NCBI GenBank assembly: GCA_017429475.1
Contig: JAFROX010000005.1
Location: forward strand, 62,001-126,000
Source: Bacteroidales bacterium
GTDB lineage: Bacteria; Bacteroidota; Bacteroidia; Bacteroidales; UBA932
DNA length: 64,000 bases
Reading direction: 5' to 3'
The notes below the pieces were generated by a model. It did no database searches. It had not been told where the DNA came from and saw only the letters and a program-made list of their open reading frames with translations. Numbering within the stretch: position 1 is the first letter of the stretch; every line of letters begins with the position of its first letter. The translations under genes were made by a program, and so were the position numbers. Positions 46,397 through 54,875 of the stretch are shown in pieces.

Positions 46397-47347
46397 CTAC
46401 TTCTTGGCGATATTCTCGCGCATCTCGGTGTCAGCCTGGATATTCTTGAACTTGTAGTAGTCCATAATGCCCAGATTGCCGTTGCGGAAAGCTTCGGCCA
46501 TAGCCAGCGGCACTTCTGCCTCGGCCTCGATCACCTTCGCACGGGCTTCCTGAGCTTTCGCCTTCATCTCTTGCTCCTGGGCAACGGCCATTGCACGGCG
46601 TTCCTCGGCGCGGGCCTGGGCGATGTTCTTGTCGGCGTTGGCCTGGTCCATCTGGAGCACGGCGCCGATGTTCTTACCTACGTCCACGTCGGCGATATCG
46701 ATAGAGAGGATCTCGAACGCTGTGCCTGCGTCAAGGCCTTTCTCGAGCACTACCTTTGAGATGCTGTCGGGATTCTCAAGCACTTCCTTGTGGCTCTCGG
46801 CGCTACCGATCGACGACACGATACCCTCACCAACACGGGCCAGGATGGTCTCCTCTCCTGCTCCGCCGACCAGCTGCTTGATGTTTGTACGCACGGTCAC
46901 GCGGGCTTTGGCGATGAGCTGGATACCGTCCTTGGCGACTGCCGAGACGGGAGGGGTGTTGATCACCTTGGGGTTGACGGACATCTGCACTGCCTCGAAC
47001 ACGTCGCGGCCTGCGAGGTCGATGGCTGCAGCCATCTTGAAGTCGAGGGAGATGTTGGCCTTGTCTGCAGAAATCAGGGCGTTGACCACCTTCGGCACAT
47101 TACCCTTGGCCAGATAGTGGGCCTCGAGCTCGTTGGCGTTCAACTTCAGGCCAGCCTTGGTACCGGTGATCATAGCCATAACGATGACTCCCGGGGGCAC
47201 CTTGCGCCAGCGCATCAGGATGAGTTGGATGAGGGAAATCTTCACTCCGGAGATCAGGGCCTGGAACCACATGGTCACAGGGAACAGCCAGAGCAGGATC
47301 AGCAGGCCTACAAAGCCTATCGCAATCCAGAACGGTAGTGATAACAT
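46397..47347 (-). CDS. floA: Flotillin-like protein FloA
   Basis: A 316-residue membrane-microdomain scaffold. An N-terminal membrane hairpin (about 4-33: [23 protein letters not shown]) is followed by the SPFH-type domain ([32 protein letters not shown]) and an Ala/Glu-rich tail ([20 protein letters not shown]) for oligomerisation. It forms a pair with nfeD just upstream (25 bp), the common floA/nfeD arrangement. Confidence 0.95.
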   Translation of the reverse strand: MLSLPFWIAIGFVGLLILLWLFPVTMWFQALISGVKISLIQLILMRWRKVPPGVIVMAMITGTKAGLKLNANELEAHYLAKGNVPKVVNALISADKANISLDFKMAAAIDLAGRDVFEAVQMSVNPKVINTPPVSAVAKDGIQLIAKARVTVRTNIKQLVGGAGEETILARVGEGIVSSIGSAESHKEVLENPDSISKVVLEKGLDAGTAFEILSIDIADVDVGKNIGAVLQMDQANADKNIAQARAEERRAMAVAQEQEMKAKAQEARAKVIEAEAEVPLAMAEAFRNGNLGIMDYYKFKNIQADTEMRENIAKK

Positions 47348-47372
47348 AAGTATTAGTGATTATTTAGTTTGT

Positions 47373-47849
47373 TTATTTTTCTTCCTTGACGAGCTTCACG
47401 AAGATCTTTTCTTCGTCGATTTCAGCCACTCTCACGTGCCTGCGCGATTCGATGAGGCCGTCGAGCGAATGGACTTCTGCCTCCTCACCGTTGTCGAAGC
47501 GCACGCGGCCCATAGGGTTGAGGCGGGTGGTGGTGACACCGGGCATTCCGATGGCAATGCCTTTGTCCTTGGGTTTCTGGTCCACTGCCGAGCCGATCTT
47601 GGTCTCAAGGGTGGCTTTCTTCCAGGTATTGGAACGCAGGATCCACACCATAAAAGCGGCAGCCACCAGCACGCAGATGATGATGGTGACGATGCCTCCG
47701 GTGTTGCCGAAGTTCACGAAGCCGAAGTAGCACGCCGCAGCGAGCGACAGCACTCCCAGGATGCCTGTGAAGAAGAAACCGGGGAGCAGCAGGGTCTCCA
47801 CGAGAAGCAGGATAAGTCCGAGCAGGATCAATAGTATTATAGGTCCCAT
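47373..47849 (-). CDS. NfeD family membrane protein
   Basis: A 158-residue protein with membrane segments at about 3-47 and 52-72 and a C-terminal OB-like NfeD domain (GMPGVTTTRLNPMGRVRFDNGEEAEVHS). The protease half of longer NfeD proteins is absent, as in the short class that pairs with FloA. It lies 25 bp before floA and 7 bp after the PD40 gene. Confidence 0.9.
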   Translation of the reverse strand: MGPIILLILLGLILLLVETLLLPGFFFTGILGVLSLAAACYFGFVNFGNTGGIVTIIICVLVAAAFMVWILRSNTWKKATLETKIGSAVDQKPKDKGIAIGMPGVTTTRLNPMGRVRFDNGEEAEVHSLDGLIESRRHVRVAEIDEEKIFVKLVKEEK

Positions 47850-47856
47850 AACTTTG

Positions 47857-49677
47857 TTATTTGATGGTATCGGTTGAAACTCCCTTCGCTCCGGCAGCCC
47901 TCAGCTTGGCTGCGAGGCTTTCGGCTTCGGTCTGACTGTCGAAAGGTGCTATGTAATATATGACTTTGCCTTCGTCGGAGGTGCGGCGGGCGATGTCTTT
48001 GCTGCTGTTGGCCCTGATGACCTGCATCACATCGGCAGGAATACCGTCGGGATATTCGCTGAAGATCACCTGGTAGCGGTCGACTCCGGCGGCTTCGGCC
48101 TTGCGGGCGTTGGCTACTGACATACTCTTTCCGTCACGGAAGGCCACGATGTAGGCCGAACTGAAGTATCTCTTGACGGTGGGCAGGGCCTTCTGGGCGT
48201 CTGCATACCTCGGGAACTTGCCGACACAGTATGTGTAGCGGCCGTTGGACTGCCTCTTCTCGAACACGGGGCTCAGGCCTCGCAGCTGACGCACGGCCAG
48301 CTTGCTGGAGCCGGAAACAATCTGGATCTGGTAGACCAGTCCTTCGTTAAGCACGTCGTTGCTCTCTGCTATGACGGCTTCGTCCTCCACCCTGAAGGTA
48401 TAGTCGAACTGCTCTTCGGGTTGCTCGAAGACGGCCACGATGCGTCCGGGAGCGGGGAGGCGCAGGAATTCATAGTCTGGCAGCTGCAGGATGTCGGGAT
48501 TCTTGCTCTTCTGCTGCCTGCTGAACAGCGAAGGATCGATGGAAACACCTTTCTGCAGGCACTCCATCTCTGCTGCCTGGACTTTGCCGGCTGCGGTGCG
48601 GAGCTGCTGCTGGAGGCTGAACATAGCCTGTTCGGCCGATGCGAGGTTGCGCTGGAAGAGGCCGCGCTCAGACTCGTCGCTGCTGGCTGCATAGCGGGAG
48701 CGGAGGTCTGCCTGCCTTGCGCTGACGGCTGCTATGGAATCCTTCACGTCCTGGTACTGGGCAAGCGCAGCTGCATATTTGAGCTGCAGGGGGTCGGCGT
48801 TGTCCAGGGCTTCGTCCTGCACTTCGACTGCCTGCTGTGCCTGGGGCTTGTTCACCTCGAGGGCAGCAATCCTGCGGGCTTCTGCTGCAGAGACTGCAGT
48901 CTTCAGGGGTTCGTTCTTGAAGGCAAGGACGTATATGGTGACGGAATCGGCTCCGCAGTCGCGGTTGCTTGCGAAGATGGTGAAATTGCCGTCGGGGGTG
49001 TCGCTGTAGAGGAAGTCATCTCCAACTGACGAGAAGGGGAAGCCGAGGTTCTGAGGTTCGCCCCAGTTGCCGGAGGCTTCGTCCCACTGGCATACGAATA
49101 GGTCGTATCCGCCCATTCCGAAGAGTCCTTTCGAAGAATAGTAAAGCTTCTTGCCGTCGTACGACACGATGGGCATCACTTCGTCCTTGGACGACATATG
49201 GCTGGAGCCCAGAAGCTCGGGAGCGCTCCAAAGGCTGTCGCGCACGCGCGTGGATGTATATATGTCGCTCTGTCCGTCGGCCCTGCGCTCGAAGAACATC
49301 TTGTCCAGCGAAGGGTCGAAGGCTGCCAGGGTTCCGTCGGCAAGGCGGCCCCAGCGGTCGGCGGCGATATGCTTGTAGTATTGGAAAAAGTTTGCGGCAG
49401 GGACGGTCTTTTTTGCCACGACCACCGGCTTGCAGGCGAACGAGAGCATTCCGAGGCCGTTGTCGCACTGGGCCATCTTCTCCACCATAGCGTTGCGGAA
49501 AGCGGCGTCGCTGCTGGCGTCGTAGGCCCTGCGGTAAAGGTCCTGTGCTGCGGCGAAGTCATAGTCCTTCAGCTTGGCGTCGGCCTGTCTTTCAAGCACA
49601 ACGGAAGTCTGGGCCGCGCAGGTGAAAGTGGCCGCCAGCAAAAATAACAGAATTGTATGTGCTTTATTAACAATCAT
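47857..49677 (-). CDS. Exported PD40/TPR protein with SPOR-like C-terminus
   Basis: A 606-residue protein. The ATG at 49677 begins a signal peptide (MIVNKAHTILLFLLAATFTCA). After a short TPR-like part (KLKDYDFAAAQDLYRRAYDA) come PD40 strands (DKMFFERRADGQSDIYTSTR, DGKKLYYSSKGLFGMGGYDL). A Gln/Ala-rich helical linker follows, then SPOR-like repeats at the end (VYQIQIVSGSSKL, GKVIYYIAPFDSQTEAESLA). SPOR domains usually bind peptidoglycan. Bacteroidetes gliding or secretion proteins share some of these parts, but I cannot assign one. It is upstream of nfeD-floA. Confidence 0.72.
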   Translation of the reverse strand: MIVNKAHTILLFLLAATFTCAAQTSVVLERQADAKLKDYDFAAAQDLYRRAYDASSDAAFRNAMVEKMAQCDNGLGMLSFACKPVVVAKKTVPAANFFQYYKHIAADRWGRLADGTLAAFDPSLDKMFFERRADGQSDIYTSTRVRDSLWSAPELLGSSHMSSKDEVMPIVSYDGKKLYYSSKGLFGMGGYDLFVCQWDEASGNWGEPQNLGFPFSSVGDDFLYSDTPDGNFTIFASNRDCGADSVTIYVLAFKNEPLKTAVSAAEARRIAALEVNKPQAQQAVEVQDEALDNADPLQLKYAAALAQYQDVKDSIAAVSARQADLRSRYAASSDESERGLFQRNLASAEQAMFSLQQQLRTAAGKVQAAEMECLQKGVSIDPSLFSRQQKSKNPDILQLPDYEFLRLPAPGRIVAVFEQPEEQFDYTFRVEDEAVIAESNDVLNEGLVYQIQIVSGSSKLAVRQLRGLSPVFEKRQSNGRYTYCVGKFPRYADAQKALPTVKRYFSSAYIVAFRDGKSMSVANARKAEAAGVDRYQVIFSEYPDGIPADVMQVIRANSSKDIARRTSDEGKVIYYIAPFDSQTEAESLAAKLRAAGAKGVSTDTIK

Positions 49678-49695
49678 TGTGTCTTCCGGAACAAA

Positions 49696-49703
49696 CAAAA
49701 TTA
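49696..49703 (-). promoter_or_regulatory. -7 box for the PD40-nfeD-floA genes
   Basis: CAAAATTA on plus, TAATTTTG on minus, perfect, 18 bp before the ATG. Confidence 0.5.
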
Positions 49704-49733
49704 CGAAATACTTTAAATATTAGGAAAAAATAC

Positions 49734-49741
49734 TATTTTTG
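49734..49741 (+). promoter_or_regulatory. -7 box for secDF
   Basis: TATTTTTG, perfect; TTTA at 49712-49715 is a weak -33 at 18 bp. 48 bp before the ATG. Confidence 0.5.
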
Positions 49742-49789
49742 CAGACTATTTTCGATGAAGGAAAATTGTTAATAAAATAATATCCAATT

Positions 49790-52786
49790 ATGCAAAGTAA
49801 AGGCGCCATTCGTTTAGTGGCAATTCTGATTGCTCTTGCATGTCTGTTCCAGCTCTCTTTCACGCTGGTTACCGCCCTGCAAGAGAAAAAGGCTGCAAAG
49901 TACGCCGAGACCGTTGTCGACACCGTACAGCAAGAGCCTGCATTCAAAGCAGTATCGGAACTTGACAGAGCTTTCTACCTTGATTCTGTCCGCACTGCTG
50001 CCAACAATTCTTATCTTGATTCGATCTCAACCGAGAATGTGTACTTCGGTTACACATACAAGAAGGTAAAGGAGAAAGAGATCAACCTCGGTCTGGACCT
50101 CAAGGGCGGTATGAACGTTATGCTTCAACTCGACCTTGCACAGCTCATCCGCAACTGCGCGCGTGAGAAGACCACCGATCAGTTCAAGCAGGCACTCGCT
50201 CTCGCAAGCGAAAGGGCTGCAACTGACCACACCGATTTCATCACTCTCTTTGCACAGGCCTGGGATGAGGTTGCACCCGACCAGAGACTGTCGTTCGACA
50301 TCGACCTCGACAAGCTCAACGGTGACATCAAGAACAAGTCAAGGGCAACTAACGAAGAAATCATCAACCTCCTCAAACAGGAAGCTGCCAGCGCCATCGA
50401 CAACTCATACAACGTTGTTGAACGTCGTATCAACCAGTTCGGTGTAGCTCAGCCCAACATCCAGAAGATCGCCAGCACAGGTCGTATCCTCGTCGAGCTT
50501 CCGGGTGTGAAAGAGCCTGAGCGTGTCCGTAAGCTCCTTCAGGGAACTGCCTCACTCGAATTCTGGCACACTTACACATACAACGAGATTCTCCCTTATC
50601 TCCAGGAAGTCAACGACGCAGAGCGCGAAAGGCTCGCATCCCTGAAGAGCGGTGAGAATGCAGAGGGTGCAGCAGTCGATTCAATCGCTGCAGCTCTCGG
50701 TCAGGGCAACACTGCCAGCGACGTTTACACCGAGACCAATCCCCTCTTCTCAAAGCTTCAGCCTCTGGGCAACAACACTGCCTGCCTCGGTCTCGTTCAC
50801 TATCGTGACACCGCTGAGGTAAGCCGTATGCTCAATGAAAGCCGCGTGGCATTCCCCAACGATTTCGTTGCAGCCTGGTCTTTCAAACCCAGCGACTATG
50901 CACAGAGCCCCGTTTACTATGAGCTCGTAGCTTTGAAGAGCACTGCCGGCAAGGGCGCTGTCCTCGACGGCGGCGTGATCACTTCAGCCCGCGTGAACTA
51001 CAACCAGATCAGCGGCAATGCTGAGGTAAGCATGACTATGAACAGCACCGGTGCAGCACGCTGGGAAGTGATTACCGAGCAGAGCATCGGCCGTCAGATC
51101 GCCATCGTGATGGACGGTAGCGTTTATTCATATCCTAACGTACAGAACAAGATCAGCGGCGGTAGCAGCCAGATCACCGGTAACTTCTCACAGGAAGAGG
51201 CCGACGACCTTGCAACTGTCCTCAAGTCTGGTAAGTTGAACACCCCCGCCCGCATCGTTCAGGAGCAGGTTGTAGGTCCGTCACTCGGTAGCGCTTCTAT
51301 CCGTGCCGGTATGCTTTCATTCCTGATTGCATTCTGCCTCGTGCTTCTCTACATCCTCCTGTGGTACCGCAAGGCCGGTCTTGCAGCTGATATCGCCCTG
51401 TTGTGCAACGTTCTCTTCCTCTTCGGTACCCTGGTATCGTTCGGAGCCGTCCTTACCCTCCCTGGTATCGCCGGTCTCGTGCTGACTATGGGTATGGCCG
51501 TGGATGCGAACGTGATCATCTTCGAACGTATCAAAGAGGAACTCCGCGCCGGCAAGGCTCTGCGTCTGGCCATCAGCGACGGTTACAAGAATGCATACTC
51601 AGCCATCATCGACGGTCAGGTGACCACCTTCCTTACCGGTGTCATCCTGTACATCTTCGGTAGCGGTTCCGTAAGGGGCTTCGCCGCCGTGCTGGTTATC
51701 GGTATCATCACTTCTGTCTTCACCGCAATCTTCATCACCAGGCTGATTTTCGAAGGCTGGCTGAAGAGGGGCAAGGACATCACTTTCGACACTCCTGCCA
51801 CCAGGAACTTCCTCCAGAACACCAAGATCGACTTCATCGGCAAGAAGAAGATTTCTTATCTCGTATCAGGAATCCTCTGCCTTATCTGCCTCGTATCGTT
51901 CTTCACCAAGGGCTTCAGCCTCGGTGTTGACTTCAGCGGCGGTCGTACCTATGTAGTACGTTTCGACACTCCGGTTACCGCTGAGAGCGTGCGTGCAGCT
52001 ACCATCGACGAGTTCGGCGAGGCTGCCGAGGTTAAGCAGTTCGGTGGTGCATCTCAGATGCGTATCACTACCAAATATAAAGTAGACGACCAGTCACAGG
52101 AGACTGACAAGGAGATCGAGGGTATGCTCTACAACGCTCTCGGCAAGTTCTTCGCAACTCCGATGACTCTCGAGCAGTTCACTTCAACCCTGGAGAACCC
52201 GAACGGTATCGTTTCATCCGACCGCGTGGATGCGTCCATCGCGAGCGAGATGCAGAGCAAGGCCATCATCGCGGTGATCCTCGCCCTGATCGTGATCTTC
52301 GCTTACATCGCCTTCCGTTTCAAAGGCTGGGCCTGGGGTCTCGGTGGTGTGACTTCACTTGTACACAACACCATCATCCTCGTCGGATTCTATTCAATCT
52401 TCTCTGGAATCCTGCCGTTCACCCTTGACGTCGACCAGCAGTTCATCGCTGCAGTCCTGACCATCATCGGTTACTCAATCAACGATAACGTGGTTATCTT
52501 CGACCGTATCCGTGAATACAGGGCTCTCTATCCCAAGCGTGACCTGAAGGAGACTGTCAATGTCGCCTTGAACGCAACCTTGAGCCGTACCATCAATACC
52601 TCACTCTCAACTCTGTTGGTATTGATCGCAATCGCAATCTTCGGTGGTGAGTCCATCCGCGGATTCTCAGTTGCCCTGGCTCTCGGCGTTGTAGTCGGTA
52701 CTTACGCTTCAATCTTCATCGGTACACCTGTTATGTACGATATGAACCAGAAGCGTCTTGCCAAGCAGGCAGCCGCCAAGAAGTAA
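49790..52786 (+). CDS. secDF: Fused protein translocase subunit SecDF
   Basis: A 998-residue fusion of SecD and SecF, which use the proton gradient to pull exported proteins out of SecYEG. The SecD half has GLDLKGGMNVMLQLDL and VVERRINQFGVAQPNIQ with the P1 periplasmic domain and the motif GMAVDANVIIFERIKEEL. The SecF half has GVDFSGGRTYVVRF and SINDNVVIFDRIREY. About 12 membrane helices are seen. The fusion is usual in Bacteroidetes. A strong terminator follows. Confidence 0.97.
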   Translation: MQSKGAIRLVAILIALACLFQLSFTLVTALQEKKAAKYAETVVDTVQQEPAFKAVSELDRAFYLDSVRTAANNSYLDSISTENVYFGYTYKKVKEKEINLGLDLKGGMNVMLQLDLAQLIRNCAREKTTDQFKQALALASERAATDHTDFITLFAQAWDEVAPDQRLSFDIDLDKLNGDIKNKSRATNEEIINLLKQEAASAIDNSYNVVERRINQFGVAQPNIQKIASTGRILVELPGVKEPERVRKLLQGTASLEFWHTYTYNEILPYLQEVNDAERERLASLKSGENAEGAAVDSIAAALGQGNTASDVYTETNPLFSKLQPLGNNTACLGLVHYRDTAEVSRMLNESRVAFPNDFVAAWSFKPSDYAQSPVYYELVALKSTAGKGAVLDGGVITSARVNYNQISGNAEVSMTMNSTGAARWEVITEQSIGRQIAIVMDGSVYSYPNVQNKISGGSSQITGNFSQEEADDLATVLKSGKLNTPARIVQEQVVGPSLGSASIRAGMLSFLIAFCLVLLYILLWYRKAGLAADIALLCNVLFLFGTLVSFGAVLTLPGIAGLVLTMGMAVDANVIIFERIKEELRAGKALRLAISDGYKNAYSAIIDGQVTTFLTGVILYIFGSGSVRGFAAVLVIGIITSVFTAIFITRLIFEGWLKRGKDITFDTPATRNFLQNTKIDFIGKKKISYLVSGILCLICLVSFFTKGFSLGVDFSGGRTYVVRFDTPVTAESVRAATIDEFGEAAEVKQFGGASQMRITTKYKVDDQSQETDKEIEGMLYNALGKFFATPMTLEQFTSTLENPNGIVSSDRVDASIASEMQSKAIIAVILALIVIFAYIAFRFKGWAWGLGGVTSLVHNTIILVGFYSIFSGILPFTLDVDQQFIAAVLTIIGYSINDNVVIFDRIREYRALYPKRDLKETVNVALNATLSRTINTSLSTLLVLIAIAIFGGESIRGFSVALALGVVVGTYASIFIGTPVMYDMNQKRLAKQAAAKK

Positions 52787-52808
52787 TCTTCACTACATAC
52801 CATAAAAT

Positions 52809-52843
52809 GCGCCGGAGGTCGATTCGACCCCGGCGTTTTTTTT
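52809..52843 (+). terminator. secDF terminator
   Basis: CGCCGG (52810-52815) pairs with CCGGCG (52830-52835), with inner GGTCGA and TCGACC, then a T tract. Confidence 0.9.
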
Positions 52844-52889
52844 GCCCGGTGGTTGCCACCCTGGTAGCGGCAGCTCCGGCCACCCTGGC

Positions 52890-53037
52890 ACAGACTTGTT
52901 TTTCGGCGACCTACGTTCGCTAACGCTCACTCCGACCCCCCAATTGCCTGCTTCGTCCTGCTGCGCAGAACTCGCATTCAATCGGTGCCCCCCTCTTTAC
53001 TACCGAGGGCGGTAGTGTCGCCTTCAAAACAGTCTGT
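52890..53037. repeat. 148-bp MITE-like element, copy B
   Basis: The same ends as copy A (ACAGACTTGTTTTTCGGCG at the left; right end the complement of ACAGACTGTTTTGAAGGCG) and the same internal palindrome near 52999-53016. The middle shares order but not all bases with copy A: CTTCGTCCTGCT here replaces GTCGTCATCGCA. Confidence 0.75.
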
Positions 53038-53258
53038 TACGGGTGGCATCGCGCCGCCGGGAGATAACCTCCTTTGCACTGCGGTTGCATTAGCACCTCC
53101 CACCTGCCGAACATTCGCAGCGCAAAAGCACCTCTTCCATAAAAGCCGCTAGCGCTCCTTGCCGTGCGCTGCGACGCCAAATCTCCTCACACCGCATTCC
53201 AATGTGCCCCACGATGCCCACAGCGCCACTCCGTATGGACTGCGAATTTCGGCTCCGC

Positions 53259-53328
53259 GAAGTTATCCTCGGCAGAGCGAGGAGGGCCTTCCACCGAGCC
53301 CCCCGCAGCGCCGCCGGGAGATAACTTC
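53259..53328. repeat. 70-bp hairpin module, divergent relative
   Basis: GAAGTTATC (53259-53267) and GATAACTTC (53320-53328) as in the 67-bp modules, but the interior is unrelated and GC-rich. Confidence 0.65.
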
Positions 53329-53345
53329 TTTCCAGGCGGCTTGGC

Positions 53346-53375
53346 ACGGAAAGCAAGGCCTTCGGGGGGTTCCGT
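53346..53375 (+). repeat. 30-nt dispersed repeat, copy 2
   Basis: Exact reverse complement of 33250-33279. Confidence 0.85.
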
Positions 53376-53392
53376 GAGCCTTTCGGCTCACT

Positions 53393-53504
53393 CCAATCCC
53401 TCCCAACGCCATCATCGTCATCGCTACGCGATAACTCGCTGTCGTCGGGTCCCTCCCGCTCTGCGTGCCGCGGGTGGCCAGCCCCCGCTCAGACCTTCTT
53501 TCCG
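53393..53504 (+). repeat. 112-bp dispersed repeat, copy 2
   Basis: Matches the reverse complement of 33030-33141 at 110 of 112 positions. It begins 17 bp after the 30-nt repeat. Confidence 0.9.
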
Positions 53505-53522
53505 CTGCCGTCGCCTCACCGC

Positions 53523-53589
53523 GAAGTTATCCTAGACAGGCAAAAGGGAGCCCATGGGCAGAGCTCCCTGCCTGGCTGGAGATAACTTC
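53523..53589. repeat. 67-bp hairpin module, copy B
   Basis: GAAGTTATC (53523-53531) pairs with GATAACTTC (53581-53589), with inner arms as in copy A. It precedes the inverted-repeat array by 47 bp, as in copy A. Confidence 0.8.
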
Positions 53590-53636
53590 TTCTCTCCTGC
53601 GGTCAGTTTCCAGTTCCGCCCCGCCACTACGGTTGC

Positions 53637-53746
53637 CACAGAATGCCTCGAAGTGCGCATTTAGCCATTCTGTGTCCCGAAAACGTCCGAAATCCTGCAA
53701 AACAGTGCCACAGAATGATTCCTGCACCCCCTACAGTCATTCTGTG
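53637..53746. repeat. Array of two 9-bp inverted-repeat units with 20-bp cores, copy B
   Basis: Units CACAGAATG - 20 bp - CATTCTGTG at 53637-53674 and 53709-53746, period 72 bp, linker 34 bp. The cores match units 1 and 2 of copy A at 17/20 and 15/20, while all arms are identical. Sequence after the second unit matches that after the fourth unit of copy A, so copy B has two units fewer. Confidence 0.95.
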
Positions 53747-53778
53747 TCCACGAAATGAGTTGGCGCACCAAACCCGAC

Positions 53779-53914
53779 ATTCGCATTCTCGAAGTACCCC
53801 CTCTACAAGTGCTTGCAGAAGAGGTGACGTGTCAATGCGGGGGGAAATCCTCCCGCATCCCAAGCCGACCCCCTCCAGAAACCCCTCCAGGACAGGTGCC
53901 ACACGAATGCGAAT
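53779..53914. repeat. 136-bp inverted-repeat module, copy B
   Basis: ATTCGCATTC (53779-53788) pairs with GAATGCGAAT (53905-53914). The inner hairpin is ATGCGGG and CCCGCAT (about 53835-53858). Confidence 0.75.
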
Positions 53915-54019
53915 ATCGGGTTTGCCCCACGAGCCCCAACCCGGGTCGGGTTCTGCCAGAGACTCCACTTTTGTGTCCGTCCGGCGCCCTTCCGCGAAGT
54001 TATTCTCGGTAAGTATTGG
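53915..54019. other. Remainder of the secDF-yidD gap
   Basis: The gap from 52787 to 54019 holds no gene that I can support. This last part has one further GAAGTTATT motif at about 53995, an unpaired relative of the hairpin arms, next to the yidD stop. Confidence 0.5.
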
Positions 54020-54250
54020 TTACGGGACGGGATCGTAGCCGCTGCCGCCCCAGGGATGGCAGCGCAGCAGACGCTTGAGGGCGAGCCAGCCGCCTTTGAA
54101 GATGCCGTACTTGCTGATGGCTTCGTATGCGTACTGGCTGCAGGTAGGGGTATATCGGCAGTGATTTCCCAAATAGGGCGATATGCACACCTTGTAGAAG
54201 CGGATGAGCTTCAGCGCGGGCCACGCTAGTATCTGCCGCAACTTACTCAT
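54020..54250 (-). CDS. yidD: Membrane protein insertion efficiency factor YidD
   Basis: A 76-residue protein. The ATG at 54250 ([20 protein letters not shown]) is chosen; it overlaps the rnpA end by 8 bp. The family signature is complete: [23 protein letters not shown] with three Cys, and [17 protein letters not shown]. It helps YidC insert membrane proteins. It stands downstream of rnpA, as in most bacteria, but yidC and rpmH are absent here. Confidence 0.95.
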   Translation of the reverse strand: MSKLRQILAWPALKLIRFYKVCISPYLGNHCRYTPTCSQYAYEAISKYGIFKGGWLALKRLLRCHPWGGSGYDPVP

Positions 54251-54857
54251 TGCCGGAAGTATTATCGGAATTGTCCAGCTGTGCTTTCTCGGCGCTCTTG
54301 GAGCTGCTCTCGACAGCATTGGCGTCAACGAGGTTAGCCTCGGCGCTCGTGTCCGGAGTGTTCGCCTCTGCGTTTCCGGCAGCGCTCGCCGCTTTTGCGG
54401 CTGCCTTGGCGGGAACCGCGGTGAACGCCTCGACCACGGCCTTCTCGATGTCTGCGTAGTCCAGCACTTCGCCCACGCGGTAGAAGAACAGGAAATCAGC
54501 GCAGAAGCCTTCTGGCAGATGTTGGCGGTTCAGGCGGATGGCCTCGCGGGTGCGCCTCTTCAGCAGGTTGCGCTTCACAGCCCTTTTGAAACTTTTCTTG
54601 GGAACGCTCACCGCGAACCTGCACCCGGCCACGTTTTCGCCTGTTCCCGGGGCCACAGCGCCCGCATTACACTCGCGCACACCAGTCGCGCAGGCCACAT
54701 CCCCCGCTATGCCGTCAAGCACCTCTTCCGGGCATTCCCGCACCAGCCAGAAGACCTTGAACACGGCGTTGTAGTGCGTGCTCGCCGAATCCAGAAGGGC
54801 CTGGAAATCCTTGCGGTAATGCAGCCTGACGCTCTTGGGATATGACAGTGAAGCCAT
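54243..54857 (-). CDS. rnpA: Ribonuclease P protein component with insertion and long tail
   Basis: A 204-residue protein, longer than the usual 110-140. The RNR signature is [18 protein letters not shown] and the central cleft strand [14 protein letters not shown] is present. Compared with the family, about 25 extra residues ([20 protein letters not shown]) lie before the FAVSVPKK strand, and about 50 residues of Ala, Glu, Ser and Asn follow the fold at the C-terminus. It binds the 5' leader of pre-tRNA with RNase P RNA. It is followed by yidD with overlap. Confidence 0.9.
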   Translation of the reverse strand: MASLSYPKSVRLHYRKDFQALLDSASTHYNAVFKVFWLVRECPEEVLDGIAGDVACATGVRECNAGAVAPGTGENVAGCRFAVSVPKKSFKRAVKRNLLKRRTREAIRLNRQHLPEGFCADFLFFYRVGEVLDYADIEKAVVEAFTAVPAKAAAKAASAAGNAEANTPDTSAEANLVDANAVESSSKSAEKAQLDNSDNTSGNE

Positions 54858-54875
54858 AGCGCGCGCCTCCCCGCG

